Assembly: GCA_029168955.1 (NCBI GenBank)
Contig: JAPDOI010000135.1
Coordinates: forward strand, 560,001 to 624,000
Direction: 5' to 3'
Origin: Aplectana chamaeleonis
Taxonomy: Eukaryota > Nematoda > Chromadorea > Rhabditida > Cosmocercidae
DNA: 64,000 nt
The notes under the pieces were generated by a model. The model was not told the origin of the DNA and did no database searches. It worked only from the letters and a program-made list of their open reading frames with translations. A program made the translations under genes and the position numbers. Of this stretch, positions 1-9,834 are shown in pieces (within the stretch, counting starts at the first letter, position 1; each line of letters opens with the position of its first letter).

Positions 1-992
1 TGGCGAGTAAACGCAAAAGTGCTCTCAAAAGGAATGTCACTGAAACCATTAACTATCTTATAACATAAATGTAGATCAAACTCAGTTCTCCTGTATCGTA
101 AGGTTTCAATCCCTAACATTTTTAATCTAGTCGTATAATCTGGCACTTCTCGCTCAGGAAATAATTTGATAAAAACGCGTTTTGAGTATCGTCTTTGCAC
201 GTTTTCAACGATTTCGTCATCTTCAGCCGAAGATGGTGACCAAACCTGCGTGCAGTATTCCAACAATGGCCGGCAGTAGACAATGAATGCTTTCCTATAA
301 TGCTCGAGGCAGGGGTGTTGCAGGGACCTGAGTATACAATTAGCCACACGAGAAGCTTTTTTCGAGATTTCTTTGCAGTGGGATTCCCACCGGAGGTCGG
401 TGCTAATGAGCACACCCAGGTCCCTGATAGTCTCGCGCACCGGAAGCACAACATTGTTCAGGCGTAAGATGCATTCGTGTTGGAAATTGATGTGCAACAA
501 GTTGCATTTCTCCTCAGATAGCTGCAACTGCCATTGTTTGGACCAGTCGGCAAGCCGATTCAAGTCACATTGAAGTTCGTGAAAATCGATAGCGGGATTT
601 CGAAGAGGGCGATATATTTTGAGATCATCAGCGAAAAGCTTACATGTGCTAGACAATTCGTCCGAGATATCGTTCACATAGATAAGGAATAGTAATGGAC
701 CCAAAACGCTACCCTGTGGTACCCCGCTGGCGATTTGACAGGGATGAGAGCAAAAGTTGCCAATTTTGACTTTGAAATCACGAGATGTCAGAAAGGATTC
801 CAACCACTTCAAAATGTCTCCGCAAATGCCGTACCCCTCGAGTTTGAGAAGCAATTTAGAATGACTGACCGTGTCAAAAGCTTTGGCATAGTCGATGTAC
901 ACAATATCTGTCTGACAGTCTTCGTTCAAAGCTAAACACCAGTCGTGAAACGATGATACTAAGTGGGACAGTGTTGAAAGAAACTTCAAGAA
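1..992 (-). mobile_element. 5'-truncated non-LTR retrotransposon, reverse transcriptase domain
   Basis: One minus-strand frame stays open from a TAG at 993-995 down to base 1, about 330 codons, and continues past the window edge. Reading leftward it shows the reverse transcriptase blocks of CR1/jockey-type LINEs: YIDYAKAFDTVSH (about 860-905), a GVPQGSVLGPLLF block (about 690-735), and the catalytic FADD box (624-638). It then runs into the thumb and C-terminal region with SKKASRVANCILRSL and a CRPLLEYCTQVWSP motif typical of this class. The endonuclease and the N-terminal half of the RT are absent, consistent with 5' truncation during target-primed reverse transcription. The lack of stops suggests a fairly young copy. 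The exact clade (CR1, jockey or another) is inferred from motif style only. Confidence 0.9.
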
Positions 993-1014
993 CTAAAGAA
1001 ATTCTCGCCGAGAA

Positions 1015-1320
1015 TGCGGGAAAAAGGGTGGAAGATTCTCGCCTTGATCGATCCACCCTGTCCTGATCAGTACTATAGGGCGATCTCCGCTGCGATCGAC
1101 CGCACTGCCGTTTCTTCCCACGGCCTGCAGCGTCCCCGCGGTCAAATGTATCGTTGGCACGGTTTTCCAGAGAGCGGTTCGGGGTCACCCTCCACGATCA
1201 GCCACAGAGTATCGAGTAATCGATTGGCGAGAGGACTGGACCAGCACTACGAACGGCATCCATGCGTTCAGCGTAGCCAACGCGGGATGAGATCGCTGTT
1301 CAACACAGGCTGTCGCTAAT
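1015..1320 (-). repeat. Dispersed repeat R1, copy 1
   Basis: On the minus strand this segment matches the plus strand at 37330-37630. Both copies start with a GCGACAGCCTGTGTTGAA-like block and share GGAGGGTGACCCCG, CTGCAGGCCGTGG and AGAAACGGC in the same order and spacing. It abuts the truncated LINE directly. No coding potential is seen. It is probably a non-autonomous element or a fragment of one. Confidence 0.6.
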
Positions 1321-1362
1321 CCCATAACATGGTTGAGCAGGCCGTTGCGGCCGGTGACCAAA

Positions 1363-2330
1363 ATTTTACGACCCCTCTGTGGTGCAAATTTTTTACGAAC
1401 TCCCCCCCCCCCTCACCCTTCTTGGGATGAAAAAATTTCACGACCAAAATCGTGGTCCCTATAATTAGTGCTAAATCTCTTTAATTTGACATCTTGAAGT
1501 TCACATAACTCGCTAACTTCGCAGAATTATTCCTTTTTTAAGCCAATCCTCGTTGGGACCGGCGTTGAGCCATAGATACAACCCGGGGTTGCAGACGCAA
1601 CGGTTATTTTTCATGGATAAAATTGGGAAAAAAATGAATTTTTTTAGCACTTACTAACTACGCGACTTACTACTCCTACCTCATTCTACCTTTCCAAGTG
1701 GTTGGAAGCTAAACGCCATTTTTTCGAAAATTTTACGAGCCCACTCCCCCCTCCCCTCAAATTTTCATTTTTCTTCAAAAATTACCGGAATTTCTACGAC
1801 CTCCCCCGTTGCGACCTCTCGCAAGCCTGCCCTACACTGGCCCATAAATTCTCGCAACAATTAAGGCGAGAATTCAAGGGCTTAGCGACAGCGAGATCAA
1901 AATAGAGAATTTAGCCTTTGTTTTTGCGTGGAGTATGCTTAGAGCTTGCACCCTTACACCTTTGATGCAGTAAATGCGGGCTTTAGCGAGCGTCGCGAGG
2001 ACCCGAAAATTCCCGCACTACGGAATTAGAGAGCGTAACAGGCCGCTCCCTTGAAGGCACTTTGCTACCCACGGGCAGAGTTTTGAGCTGTTGAATACGA
2101 AAGGAAAACTTGACAGACGCACAGAAGGGTGCCCACAACGATCCATCGGTCGCACGAAAATGTGTATGGTGCCTCTATAGTTTGGACACGCACCGTAGTC
2201 GTCCAACAAAAAGCAGAAGTCTGTCAGCAACATCAATAAGGTTTCTTAAAAAAACGCTCCCATCTGACCTACACCCACAAAGTTTCTTCCAAAAGCAAAT
2301 ATAAATAAGAATTGTGTTTAAATAATAACT
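1363..2330. other. Non-coding stretch with degenerate C-tract repeat (family L) and R1-related fragments
   Basis: Two copies (about 1363-1445 and 1729-1812) of a degenerate repeat read TTTTACGACCCC, a C tract, AAATTTTCATTTTTC and AAAAATT. Further copies lie at 8040-8125 and 8258-8332. The part at 1840-2010 contains GCGAGAATT-type fragments that also surround the second R1 copy at 37.1-37.7 kb. No gene is seen between 2010 and 2330. Confidence 0.45.
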
Positions 2331-2410
2331 TAAATCAAATACAGATTACCGGACGAGCGTAATTATTTTCGAGAAGTGTTATTGACAAGCAGTTTTTTTG
2401 TTCGGATTTT

Positions 2411-2760
2411 GAACTATTCGAATATCCGACGTTTCGACTGTAGTCGGATATAACCCTTTCGAATATTCGACTGTAGTCGGATATCGCACTTTTTCGAATA
2501 TTCGACTTTTCGACTGTAGTCGGATATCGGACTTTTTCGAATATTCGACTTTTCGACTGTAGTCGGATATCGCACTTTTTCGAATATTCGACTTTTCGAC
2601 TGTAGTCGGATATCGCACTATTTCGAATATTCGACTTTTCGACTGTAGTCGGATATCGCACTATTTCGAATATTCGACTTTTCGACTATAGTCGGATATA
2701 GCACTTTTTCGAATATCCGACTTTTCGAATAAAAAGTCGACTTTTTTATCCGACTGAAAC
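2411..2760. repeat. 43-bp tandem repeat built from self-complementary motifs
   Basis: Seven starts of TAGTCGGATAT fall at 2441, 2474, 2517, 2560, 2603, 2646 and 2689; after the first 33-bp step the period is exactly 43 bp. Each unit contains the palindrome TCGAATATTCGA and the near-palindrome CGACTGTAGTCG, so every repeat can fold on itself. It gives open frames on the minus strand (a reiterated short peptide), but these follow from the periodicity and I do not call a gene. Confidence 0.9.
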
Positions 2761-2855
2761 AGTCGGATACTCATCCGATTATTCGATTCGGAACAAGTAT
2801 AGTGTGCACGATGGCAATTTGATAACCTTTTCGAACTTGTGGTCGAGCTCATATA

Positions 2856-3219
2856 TAGGTGCAAAACTAACTGGGGGGGGGGCACTCAGATTTCATGTAA
2901 GAAATTAATGATGCCACTTGCATAAATCGATGTGATTCCATTATATTTCTAGGAAACAATGAATGATAATATTATCGTCCATCACTGGATGAGGGATCGC
3001 CGCAACGCTGCTTTGCGGGAAAAATCGCGCGATCAATAGCCACTCTCACTTCGTTTTCCCGCGCGCATTTTTCCCGCCAAACAACGTCGCGGCGATCCCT
3101 CATCCAGTGATGGACGATATCACCTCACTGATGACGGAAAATTTTTCATTTTGATGAATAAATCTTCTCATTTTTATGGGTAAATCCTGCGTGACCCCCC
3201 CCCCCAACTAGTTTTGCAC

Positions 3220-3222
<3 letters not shown>
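2856..3222. mobile_element. Foldback element with G-tract ends
   Basis: The outer ends are complementary: TAGGTGCAAAACTAACTGGG at the left and the reverse complement of GGGTGCAAAACTAGTTGGG at the right (about 3187-3222), each followed by a run of ten or more G (C at the right end). Inside is a second near-perfect pair: CATCACTGGATGAGGGATCG at about 2979 and its complement near 3095-3115. The element ends where a TA microsatellite begins. It is probably a MITE; the interior inverted repeat may be a separate nested insertion. Confidence 0.75.
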
Positions 3223-3288
<66 letters not shown>

Positions 3289-3576
3289 TATACTCTGCTT
3301 ATCTGGGCCAAATTCCGCTCCGCAATTGCGTCTCGACCCGCTTTGCGGCCGCACGCGCTCGAGTCAGAAGAGCTTCTAGCGCCGCAGCCGCCGATCTCCT
3401 GACTCTAGGTGGGTTCTGGAGACTGGAAACTAAGAAAAATTGGAGAAAATTGTATAAGAAAGCCACATCGAGTCAACTTTTTCGCTGGAAACCCGACTTA
3501 CTCGAGCGCATGCGGCAGCAAAGCGTGTCGAGACGCAATTGCGGACCGGAATTTGGCCCAGATAAGCACTATATAT

Positions 3577-3632
<56 letters not shown>
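3222..3632. repeat. TA microsatellite split by a family K element
   Basis: Pure (TA)n runs flank the family K copy at 3291-3571 on both sides (about 3222-3290 and 3570-3630). The simplest reading is that a TA-targeting element inserted into a TA microsatellite. Confidence 0.85.
3291..3571. mobile_element. Family K inverted-repeat element, copy 1
   Basis: About 280 bp with long GC-rich terminal inverted repeats. The left end reads toward GCTTATCTGGGCCAAATTC and contains GCGGCCGC; the right end is its complement, with GGCCCAGATAAGC. The middle holds the family's conserved pair of segments, a GGAAACTAAG-type stretch and a GTATAAGAAAGCCAC-type stretch. Five more copies lie at 5152, 5575, 30130, 47047 and 63600. 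The TA target and short length fit a Tc1/mariner-type MITE, but no transposase of its own is visible. Confidence 0.9.
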
Positions 3633-3667
3633 CGGAACCAATTAAAGACATCAACGAAACGACTCGA

Positions 3668-4066
3668 AGCTAACCCTCACGGCGGCTGCGGGAGTTAGCT
3701 CGTCAAATCACCGCATGTTGTCCCTATTTTCCCACAAATTTGTCTTTCACCATCGGGAATAGCTCACATTCAGGAGAACAGGAGCCTGACTTGATCTCTG
3801 TCTGAAGAAAATCGGTTTCATTGTGTTTCAAAGGAGAGAGCTGCTTGCTCTTGTTTTGTCAGGGTGGCCGACAACTCGTCCACCTCGCTCTCTTCACAAC
3901 GCTGCAAAGCAACACAAAGCGGGATTAAATTCTATTTTGTAGCTGTGAAGGTGTGCACTTCATACAAGAGTTTCGCACACCCGTAGGTTCCAATTCCTGT
4001 CGGAAACCCACGGGTAGCGGGTGCGTTTAGACGAGTTACACCCCGCAGCCGCCGTGAGGGTTAGCT
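3668..4066. mobile_element. Inverted-repeat element with AGCTAACCCTCACGGCGG ends
   Basis: The left end AGCTAACCCTCACGGCGG (3668 onward), followed by CTGCGGG, matches the complement of the right end (GCAGCCGCCGTGAGGG then TTAGCT, ending at 4066). The arms are about 38 bp and include a partly conserved continuation to CTCGTC. The interior has no recognisable gene. It is probably a non-autonomous DNA element. Confidence 0.75.
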
Positions 4067-5151
4067 GCGAGTAACAAAACGTCCCCATCGATCAATAAAC
4101 CAGGTGTAAACGACCATAAATGAAAAATTTTCTTATATTTTCGCATTACTGCAAGTTCAACAAAGATCTGAATCTAGGAATGATGACATAAAATACGATT
4201 TAATAATGAAATTCAAGCAAATTAAATCCAACGCGAAAGCGAACTCGCAACCGCGCTGCCTCCGCAAACAATTTTTCAAAGTCGTGTCACTGGAGCGCGA
4301 TATCTACAGCCGACACAGTGTAAGATTTGGCGTGAACCTAGCGGCCAAAGACGGAAAGACGGAATGAAGTTGAGGGCGCCAACCAACGGGGTCAAAAGTT
4401 TCCAAGTAATTCATGATTTGTCCAGAAAAAGGGACGGGCGCAAATTATACGTGAGCAGACCACGCGAAATTTACATGAACCTAACTAAATGACAGTCTCG
4501 AGACTGCTTGGTGACAGAGAATGTGTAATTTCGTGTTAACTGAATTTCAATACCTTTTTACTTGGTGTCTTACAAACGAGCTCGAGCTCTTAGGAATCAT
4601 TTAGTCTTCACAGTGGTCATCGAATGTAATGTATTAAAACATTCTTTCAATGAAAAAAAAGCGTTCGTAATCAAGACTGCGAGAATAAATCGTCCCCTGG
4701 AGAAGCCAACACTCTAGAGACTAAAAAACCGTGAATTCTCATGATTTCTACGCGTGCAGGTGCGGAGCGGCGGTAGAGACAATGAGAGAGCGCATGACAG
4801 ACGGAGGGAGAAGAATCGCCCGCGCCATGAGTCGTGAAAATTACGACGGTTTACAGAGGATAAATTTCTCTCTCTCCTAGGAGTCTGAATGGTTCAGGAT
4901 TGAAGATTTTACCACTCTCTACAGGAGAACGCATCTGTCTTTAAATGAGGTTATGCACTCCGCAGATCGAAGCAGGATCAAATCTGAGAAGGCACTCTGC
5001 CGAAAACGCTGCTGAAAGACAATAACAGAGCATGAGTTCCGAATTCATACTTTGACTCTCTGAGAATGGAACTACACCCTTCCTCCCCGTTTTTATACAG
5101 TGCGTCTTCGTATTCATATGCAGTACACGCATGCATAGGTGGATAGATGTG
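4067..5151. other. No gene seen; contains a GC-rich dispersed segment
   Basis: No coding exon is supported. The part at 4745-4870 contains GTGCGGAGCGGCGGTAGAGA, followed by a purine-rich run. Related segments occur at 5470-5570, 28090-28190 and 60770-60900, and inverted at 34050-34085, so it is a dispersed repeat of unknown type. Confidence 0.4.
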
Positions 5152-5434
5152 TACTGTGCTTATCTGGGTCAAATTCCGGTCCGCAATTGCGTCTCTACAC
5201 GCTTTGCGGCCGCACGCGCTCGAGTCAGTCGAGATTCCAGCGCCAAAGCCGACACTATATAGCTTTTTTATACAGTTTTCCACAATTTTGTTCACTTTCC
5301 CGCTTCTAAAACCCACCTAGAGTACACAGATCGGCGGCTGTGGCGCTGGAAACTCTTCCGACTCGAATGCGCGCGGCCGCAAAGCGTGTCGAGACGCAAC
5401 TGCGGACCGGAATTTGGCCCAGAGAAGAACAGTA
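5152..5434. mobile_element. Family K element, copy 2
   Basis: Starts TACTGTGCTTATCTGGG and ends with the complement (AGAGAAGAACAGTA). It has the standard middle part, with a CCAGCGCCAAAGCCGA-like block at the left and GATCGGCGGCTG at the right. It lies 140 bp from copy 3, which is in the opposite orientation, so the two form a larger inverted repeat. Confidence 0.9.
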
Positions 5435-5454
5435 TGTATTCCATAATTCTGAGC

Positions 5455-5570
5455 AAAATTTATTTTCTTCGTTCGCGTGCAAGTGCGGAGCGAAAGAAAA
5501 GGCAGCTAGAAAGCATTGGGGTGGGGCAGAAGGAGACGCGGCATACGCGCACACACGCATGCAATCAAGG
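5455..5570. repeat. GC-rich dispersed segment between two family K copies
   Basis: Contains GCGTGCAAGTGCGGAGCG followed by purine-rich sequence, matching the segments at 4745, 28090 and 60770. Finding it between two inverted family K copies suggests that the copies, or their carrier, moved or duplicated with it. Confidence 0.4.
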
Positions 5571-5574
5571 GAAA

Positions 5575-5860
5575 TACTGTGCTTCTCTGTTCCAAAGTCC
5601 GGTCCGCAATTGCGTCTCGACACGCTTTGCGGCCGCGCGCTTTCGAGTCGAAAGAGTTTCCAGCGCCGCCGCAGCCGTCGATCTCTTGACTCTACGTGAG
5701 TTTTGGAAACTGGAAACTGAACGAAATTGGAGAAAACTGTATAAAAAAGCCACTTGGAGTCGGCGTTGGCGCGGGAAACTCGACTGACTCGAGCGCGTGC
5801 GGGCGCAAAGCGTGTCGAGACGCAGATGCGGACCGGGATTTGGCCCAGAGAAGCATAGTA
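5575..5860. mobile_element. Family K element, copy 3 (opposite orientation)
   Basis: Starts TACTGTGCTTCTCTG and ends AGAGAAGCATAGTA. The asymmetric middle is reversed relative to copy 2: GGAAACTGGAAACTGAAC comes before the GTATAAAAAAGCCAC stretch. Confidence 0.9.
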
Positions 5861-6764
5861 CACTCGACTTCGAGGTGGAAGATACGCTCTCCCTCATCAT
5901 TGGCAACATCGTGTTGTGGTGCGCGCCTTTCCCTACCACGAGCGAGCTCGAGGTATCTGAAATCTATGCATCCATGCTCTCAGAATTTGACCTTCCCAAT
6001 AACTTTTGTTTATAAGTTTTGATCGATGTTTGATCATTCCTTTTTACAGGCATTCCTATGGGGACGTTTATACTTTCGCCGCCTAGCGGCGCAATGAAAA
6101 ATGAATATTGGACGTAACACAGGGGACAATCCTCGAATGCACGATTGCGAACCACTTAGAAAAATTGCATTCATCAGCTTCGGAGAATTCGGCCATTATG
6201 ACTCTTCAAACGGCCGTGTCGGATTTTCGATCCATTCGAGAATCAAGGTCTATTGTCCAAGTGTAAATAGCACAGTCGGAACGAGTACGCATATCAAAAG
6301 CAGTATTTTTAGAAATATATTCAGAGTAAGCAACAAATTCATAGGTTTATATTACTTTTCGCCGGAAGTACGATGCTTCCCTATCAGGGATGAGCGGAAT
6401 TCCGATTTCCGAATTCCGATGGTTTTTGGCCTTCCGATTTCCGATTTCCAAAAAAAAAGCTCAAAATGCGGAAAAAATCGGAAATATCCACGAAATCAGA
6501 CTTTTTTCCACACTTTGCCCCACCAAATGGGTTATTTCGGGCGCTGAATTCGAATTCGAGGTCCGTCTTCACTTTTAGCAAAGCCAGGGTCGATAGTAAA
6601 TGGGTTTTCGACGAAGGTTTACCACCATCTTCGAACGCGAGTTTACCATCAACCTTACGCGAGTAAACCACCAGGTTTGTGCGAGCCTACCAATCTTTCG
6701 ATTCGAAAGGAGGACATTCAGGACACCGTAAAAAGCGTGCAGGACCCCAATTAGATCGTGCAAG

Positions 6765-7250
6765 ATGTGCGCGGGACCCCAGTGGAAGTGTGCAGGATCT
6801 GTGCTGGACCTCAGTGGGAGTGCGCAGAATGTGCGCAGGACCCTAGTGGGTGTGTGCAGGACACGGGTGGGAGTGTGCAGGATGTGTGCCGGACCCCACT
6901 GGAAGTGTGCAGGGTGTGAGCAGGACTTCTCAGTGAAGTCCTACACGCTTTCCTCAACGTCCTGCGCACCTCCTGTGAAGTCCTGCACACATTCCCCGAC
7001 GTCCTGCATACTCCCACTCAAGTCCTGATTGCTCGATCTTCTGCACACTCCCAGTGAAGTCTTGCAAACAGTACCAGACTCTTTGCACACTCCCAGAAAT
7101 GTCCTGAGCACATTCCATGACCCCTGCTTAACCCCAGTGATCCCACACACAATCTGCACGCTCCCTCGGGATCCCGCTCACCTGCACACTCCCACTGGGG
7201 TCCTGCGCTACTTCGTCAACGCCCTGAACGCTTTTCACGACGGCTTGAGT
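6765..7250. repeat. Minisatellite that reverses orientation in its middle
   Basis: From 6765 to about 6925 the units read GTGTGCAGGACCCCAGTGGG. From about 6935 to 7250 they read in the opposite sense (AGTCCTGCACACTCCCAGTG). The switch is at CAGGACTTCTCAGTGAAGTCCT (6919-6940), itself a palindrome. The unit resembles that of the 42-bp array at 14.9-18.0 kb. Open frames here reflect the repeat. Confidence 0.8.
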
Positions 7251-7270
7251 ACTCTTCAGCAAAAGCAAGC

Positions 7271-7453
7271 GGGTGGTGGCCATCGTGTATCAACACTCCT
7301 GAGGAGGCGGGAGAAACGGGGGAGGAGCGAGGTTCCTGATTGGACGCAGCAGCCGGGGTCGGGGCTAGCCCGTGTTGCGTCCAATCAGGAACCTCGCTCC
7401 TCCCCCATTTCTTCCGCCTCCCTAGGAGTGTTGATACACGATGGCCACCACCC
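7271..7453. mobile_element. Foldback MITE with 9-bp target duplication (Mutator-like)
   Basis: Both ends read GGGTGGTGGCCATCGTGTAT inward. The arms are about 75 bp and nearly perfect, around a central loop of about 25 bp. The 9-bp sequence AAAGCAAGC stands directly outside both ends (7262-7270 and 7454-7462), a clean target-site duplication. A 9-bp duplication with long arms is the signature of Mutator/MULE-type elements. The element is too short to encode a transposase. Confidence 0.9.
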
Positions 7454-8029
7454 AAAGCAAGCGCAAAGAACACGCGTCACCGTATCCGATCTCGCGTTAA
7501 AGGTATCGTACGCCCTGAAATACACTCACCGTTTTTTGGGTTTGAATCATAGGTTGGGCCCAACTGAGAACGTAGGTAGAGTTTTTTGGGTCACCAACGC
7601 ATTATTGTGAAGATATGGGAGATCGAATGGCTTCAGCTGTGTCAAAAGAGTATTTACATAAAAATTGCTCAATAAAGAAGGACAAGCCCAAGTTTTTTCG
7701 TGGGCACAGTTAAGAAGGGAGGGCTAAGAAATTCGCTGAACCCATTTCCGATTTCCGATGGTTTTTTGGCGTTCGGATTTTCGAATTCCGATTTCCGAAA
7801 TTTCGAAGGTCGTTCCGATTTCCGCAATTCAGAAAAAAATTTCCGCTAATCCCTGTTCCCTATGTTCCCTGAAGGGGTCTGCAGAGTTGCACCGGTAGGC
7901 GACTTCTCGCCCAGCGTCAACCTTGACGCGGGGACGGAAGGCCGTAGTTATACACCGGCGGGACGCTGCGGAAATAGCAAGACAACTATCACTTAGGTAC
8001 GTGCGTCCCAACTGTGCTACAGGGTTGAG

Positions 8030-8345
8030 CAGGTCGTTGTGGCGATTTTTGTGGCAGCTACGACCCCCCCCCCAAATTTTCATTTCCTTCCGAAAAATTC
8101 CCAACATTTTAAGACCCCCCTCAGGGGGCCCCTGGCACCAATTTCTTTAGCTTTATGTAGTGTCAAATTTTAAAGAGAAGCGAGAGTCGTAATATTTTCT
8201 AGGGTCCAGTTCGGTCGCGGCTGACGTGAGGACGCGAAAGAGTCACGTATCAAAAATTTTATGACCCCCTTCCAAATTTTCATTTTTTTCCCAAAAATTT
8301 TTAAAAATTTTACGACCCCCGTTGTGGCTGGTCCTGCTACACCCT
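8030..8345. repeat. Family L C-tract repeats, two copies
   Basis: Two copies at about 8040-8125 and 8258-8332 contain TACGACCCC, a C run, CAAATTTTCATTT, AAAAATT and TTTTA(C/A)GACCCCC, as at 1363 and 1729. No coding sequence is seen. Confidence 0.55.
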
Positions 8346-8764
8346 GCTGTGATGAGGCATGTCAAAAGAAACAGTTGTCCCAGAAAAACGCGCCGGGAAA
8401 CCGCACCGAGCAGTTATATACGCCGTGCCGCTGTATACTGTATCCTGGCGGGACCTACCCTGTTGGTCATTTGCCAATTTCCATCAGCTGATTATTTTTC
8501 AGATCTAAATTTGTTATAATATCACCAAAAAGACATAATGGGCACTTCTATGACAAGAACAGTAAATTTCTAGTGACTTTCTGCAATAAACAAGTGATAG
8601 TGGCGTGAAATATCGATGAAATACCATTGAAAACCCCGGAAATTTTTAGTCTGCAATATTGCGTAAAAGACGCAATATTGCAGACGAGTCTCTGATCGAC
8701 GCAGAAAGCGGCGGCGATGTCATTGCGGGACGTTTTGATTCCGCTGGTGTATAACTAGGGCCAA

Positions 8765-8966
8765 AATGTTTGCGAACATTATCTTCACCGCGTCGGTTGC
8801 CGCGCGCTGGCAGTGACGCAGGGTCGTTGCAGAATACTCTGTGGTGCCCCCTCGTCGCCCTTCACGCCGCGTCAGTCGCCCTCGTCGCTGAATCTAATCG
8901 ATATTGCATCACACAGCGCTGTTCGTCGCTGCGACCAACGCTGCAACTTCTACTCTGCAGACCCCT
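8765..8966. mobile_element. Family G element (GGGTCTGCAGAGT ends), copy
   Basis: The right end reads ACTCTGCAGACCCCTT, the complement of the family tip. The interior contains the family blocks GTCGCCCTTCACGCCGCGTC and TCGATATTGCATCAC. The better preserved relative is at 34467-34740. It abuts the family E element without a gap. Confidence 0.65.
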
Positions 8967-9446
8967 TGAAGACACAGTCCAACCTCAGAATCGATTTTTC
9001 GTTTTTCTACCTATTTCGGAGAAACTCTCACGCTGATCACAATGGTGTCTCCATAATCGCTCAGAACTGACTACGAACGCAGTTACGGCTCCTCAAAAAT
9101 TTCGATTTTGAACGGCTAGAGGTTCTCGGACAAGTTGTCTAAAGCCTGTATTTTCTCGTTATTCGCAGACATCGTTCTGGAGCAGGCTACAATATGAAGC
9201 CAGCCCGAAAACAAATCGAAGAACATAGGTTTTGAATAAAATTATTCGCGCGTCTCTTCCCTATTGAGGTCGGAAACCTGTCAGTGGACGTTACCAATTT
9301 TTCTTTCAAGGGGGCGTGGCCGGCTTTTTCCTAGCCTTTTCTCGCTTATTTCAGCGAATCGAGATTTCGCGCTTGGCAGGGTTGCTATAGGCGGCGACCG
9401 AACCATAATATCTAAAATTACCTCTGAGGTTGGACTGTGCCTTTAA
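8966..9446. mobile_element. TTAA-type element, family E, copy 1
   Basis: About 480 bp, nearly colinear with 25600-26078. The ends are GACACAGTCCAACCTCAGA and its complement (TCTGAGGTTGGACTGTGCC). The right side is followed by TTAA (9443-9446); the left TTAA has mutated to TTGA. No open frame is conserved between the two copies. Confidence 0.85.
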
Positions 9447-9447
9447 G

Positions 9448-9834
9448 GCCTGGATCATACTTCTCGCGACCAGCGACAGCGACACTGCAGATTAAGGGGT
9501 CTGCAGAGTTGAAGTTGTGGCGTTGCGGCGACGATAATGTTCGGATAAATTTTTGTCGCCGCGTCAAGGCTGACGCTCAGCGACCAGTTGCCAGTCGGTG
9601 CAACTCTGCAGACCACTTTAGGCACATCGATTCTAGGTTTATATTGGTAGTAAAGGCGCCGTTTATACTTCCGCCGCCGAGCGGCGCGGCGAAGTGCAAC
9701 CCTATAATATCGATAGTGCCGCGCCTCAGATCAATATTACGGAAATGCACTGTGCCGCGCCGCTCAGCGGCGGAAGTATAAACGACCCAAACATTTCGTC
9801 GCGTCGCTCGTCACTGGAAGTATGATCCAGGTCT
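9448..9834. mobile_element. Three nested inverted-repeat elements
   Basis: The outer pair is CCTGGATCATACTTC at 9449 and its complement ending at 9833. Inside it, at 9494-9617, is a short family G element (GGGGTCTGCAGAGTTG at the left, CAACTCTGCAGACC at the right). Next to that, at 9656-9788, is a pair with GTTTATACTTCCGCCGC ends. Single ends of the last type also occur at 6064 and 11616. All three are non-coding. Confidence 0.75.

Larger units (their letters stand above)
6385..7855. mobile_element. Split low-complexity element with TTCCGAT motifs at both ends
   Basis: The left part (6385-6440) is CAGGGATGAGCGGAATTCCG followed by reiterated TTCCGATTTCCGA. The right part (7745-7851) has the same motifs and ends CCGCTAATCCCTG, the complement of the left tip. 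The 1.2 kb between carries the inverted minisatellite and a Mutator-like MITE, so it looks like an old element with later insertions. I see no gene. Similar low-complexity elements with GTGYG-type tips occur at 33475 and 50450. Confidence 0.55.

Noticed and set aside
2379..2885. Small proteins with repeated ISDYSRKVEYSKK-like peptides
   Set aside because: They result from the 43-bp tandem repeat.
3214..3698. Open frames rich in Tyr-Ile
   Set aside because: They are translations of the TA microsatellite joined to family K ends.
7029..7610. 193-codon plus-strand open frame
   Set aside because: It runs through the inverted minisatellite and the Mutator-like MITE; no conserved domain or splice signals.
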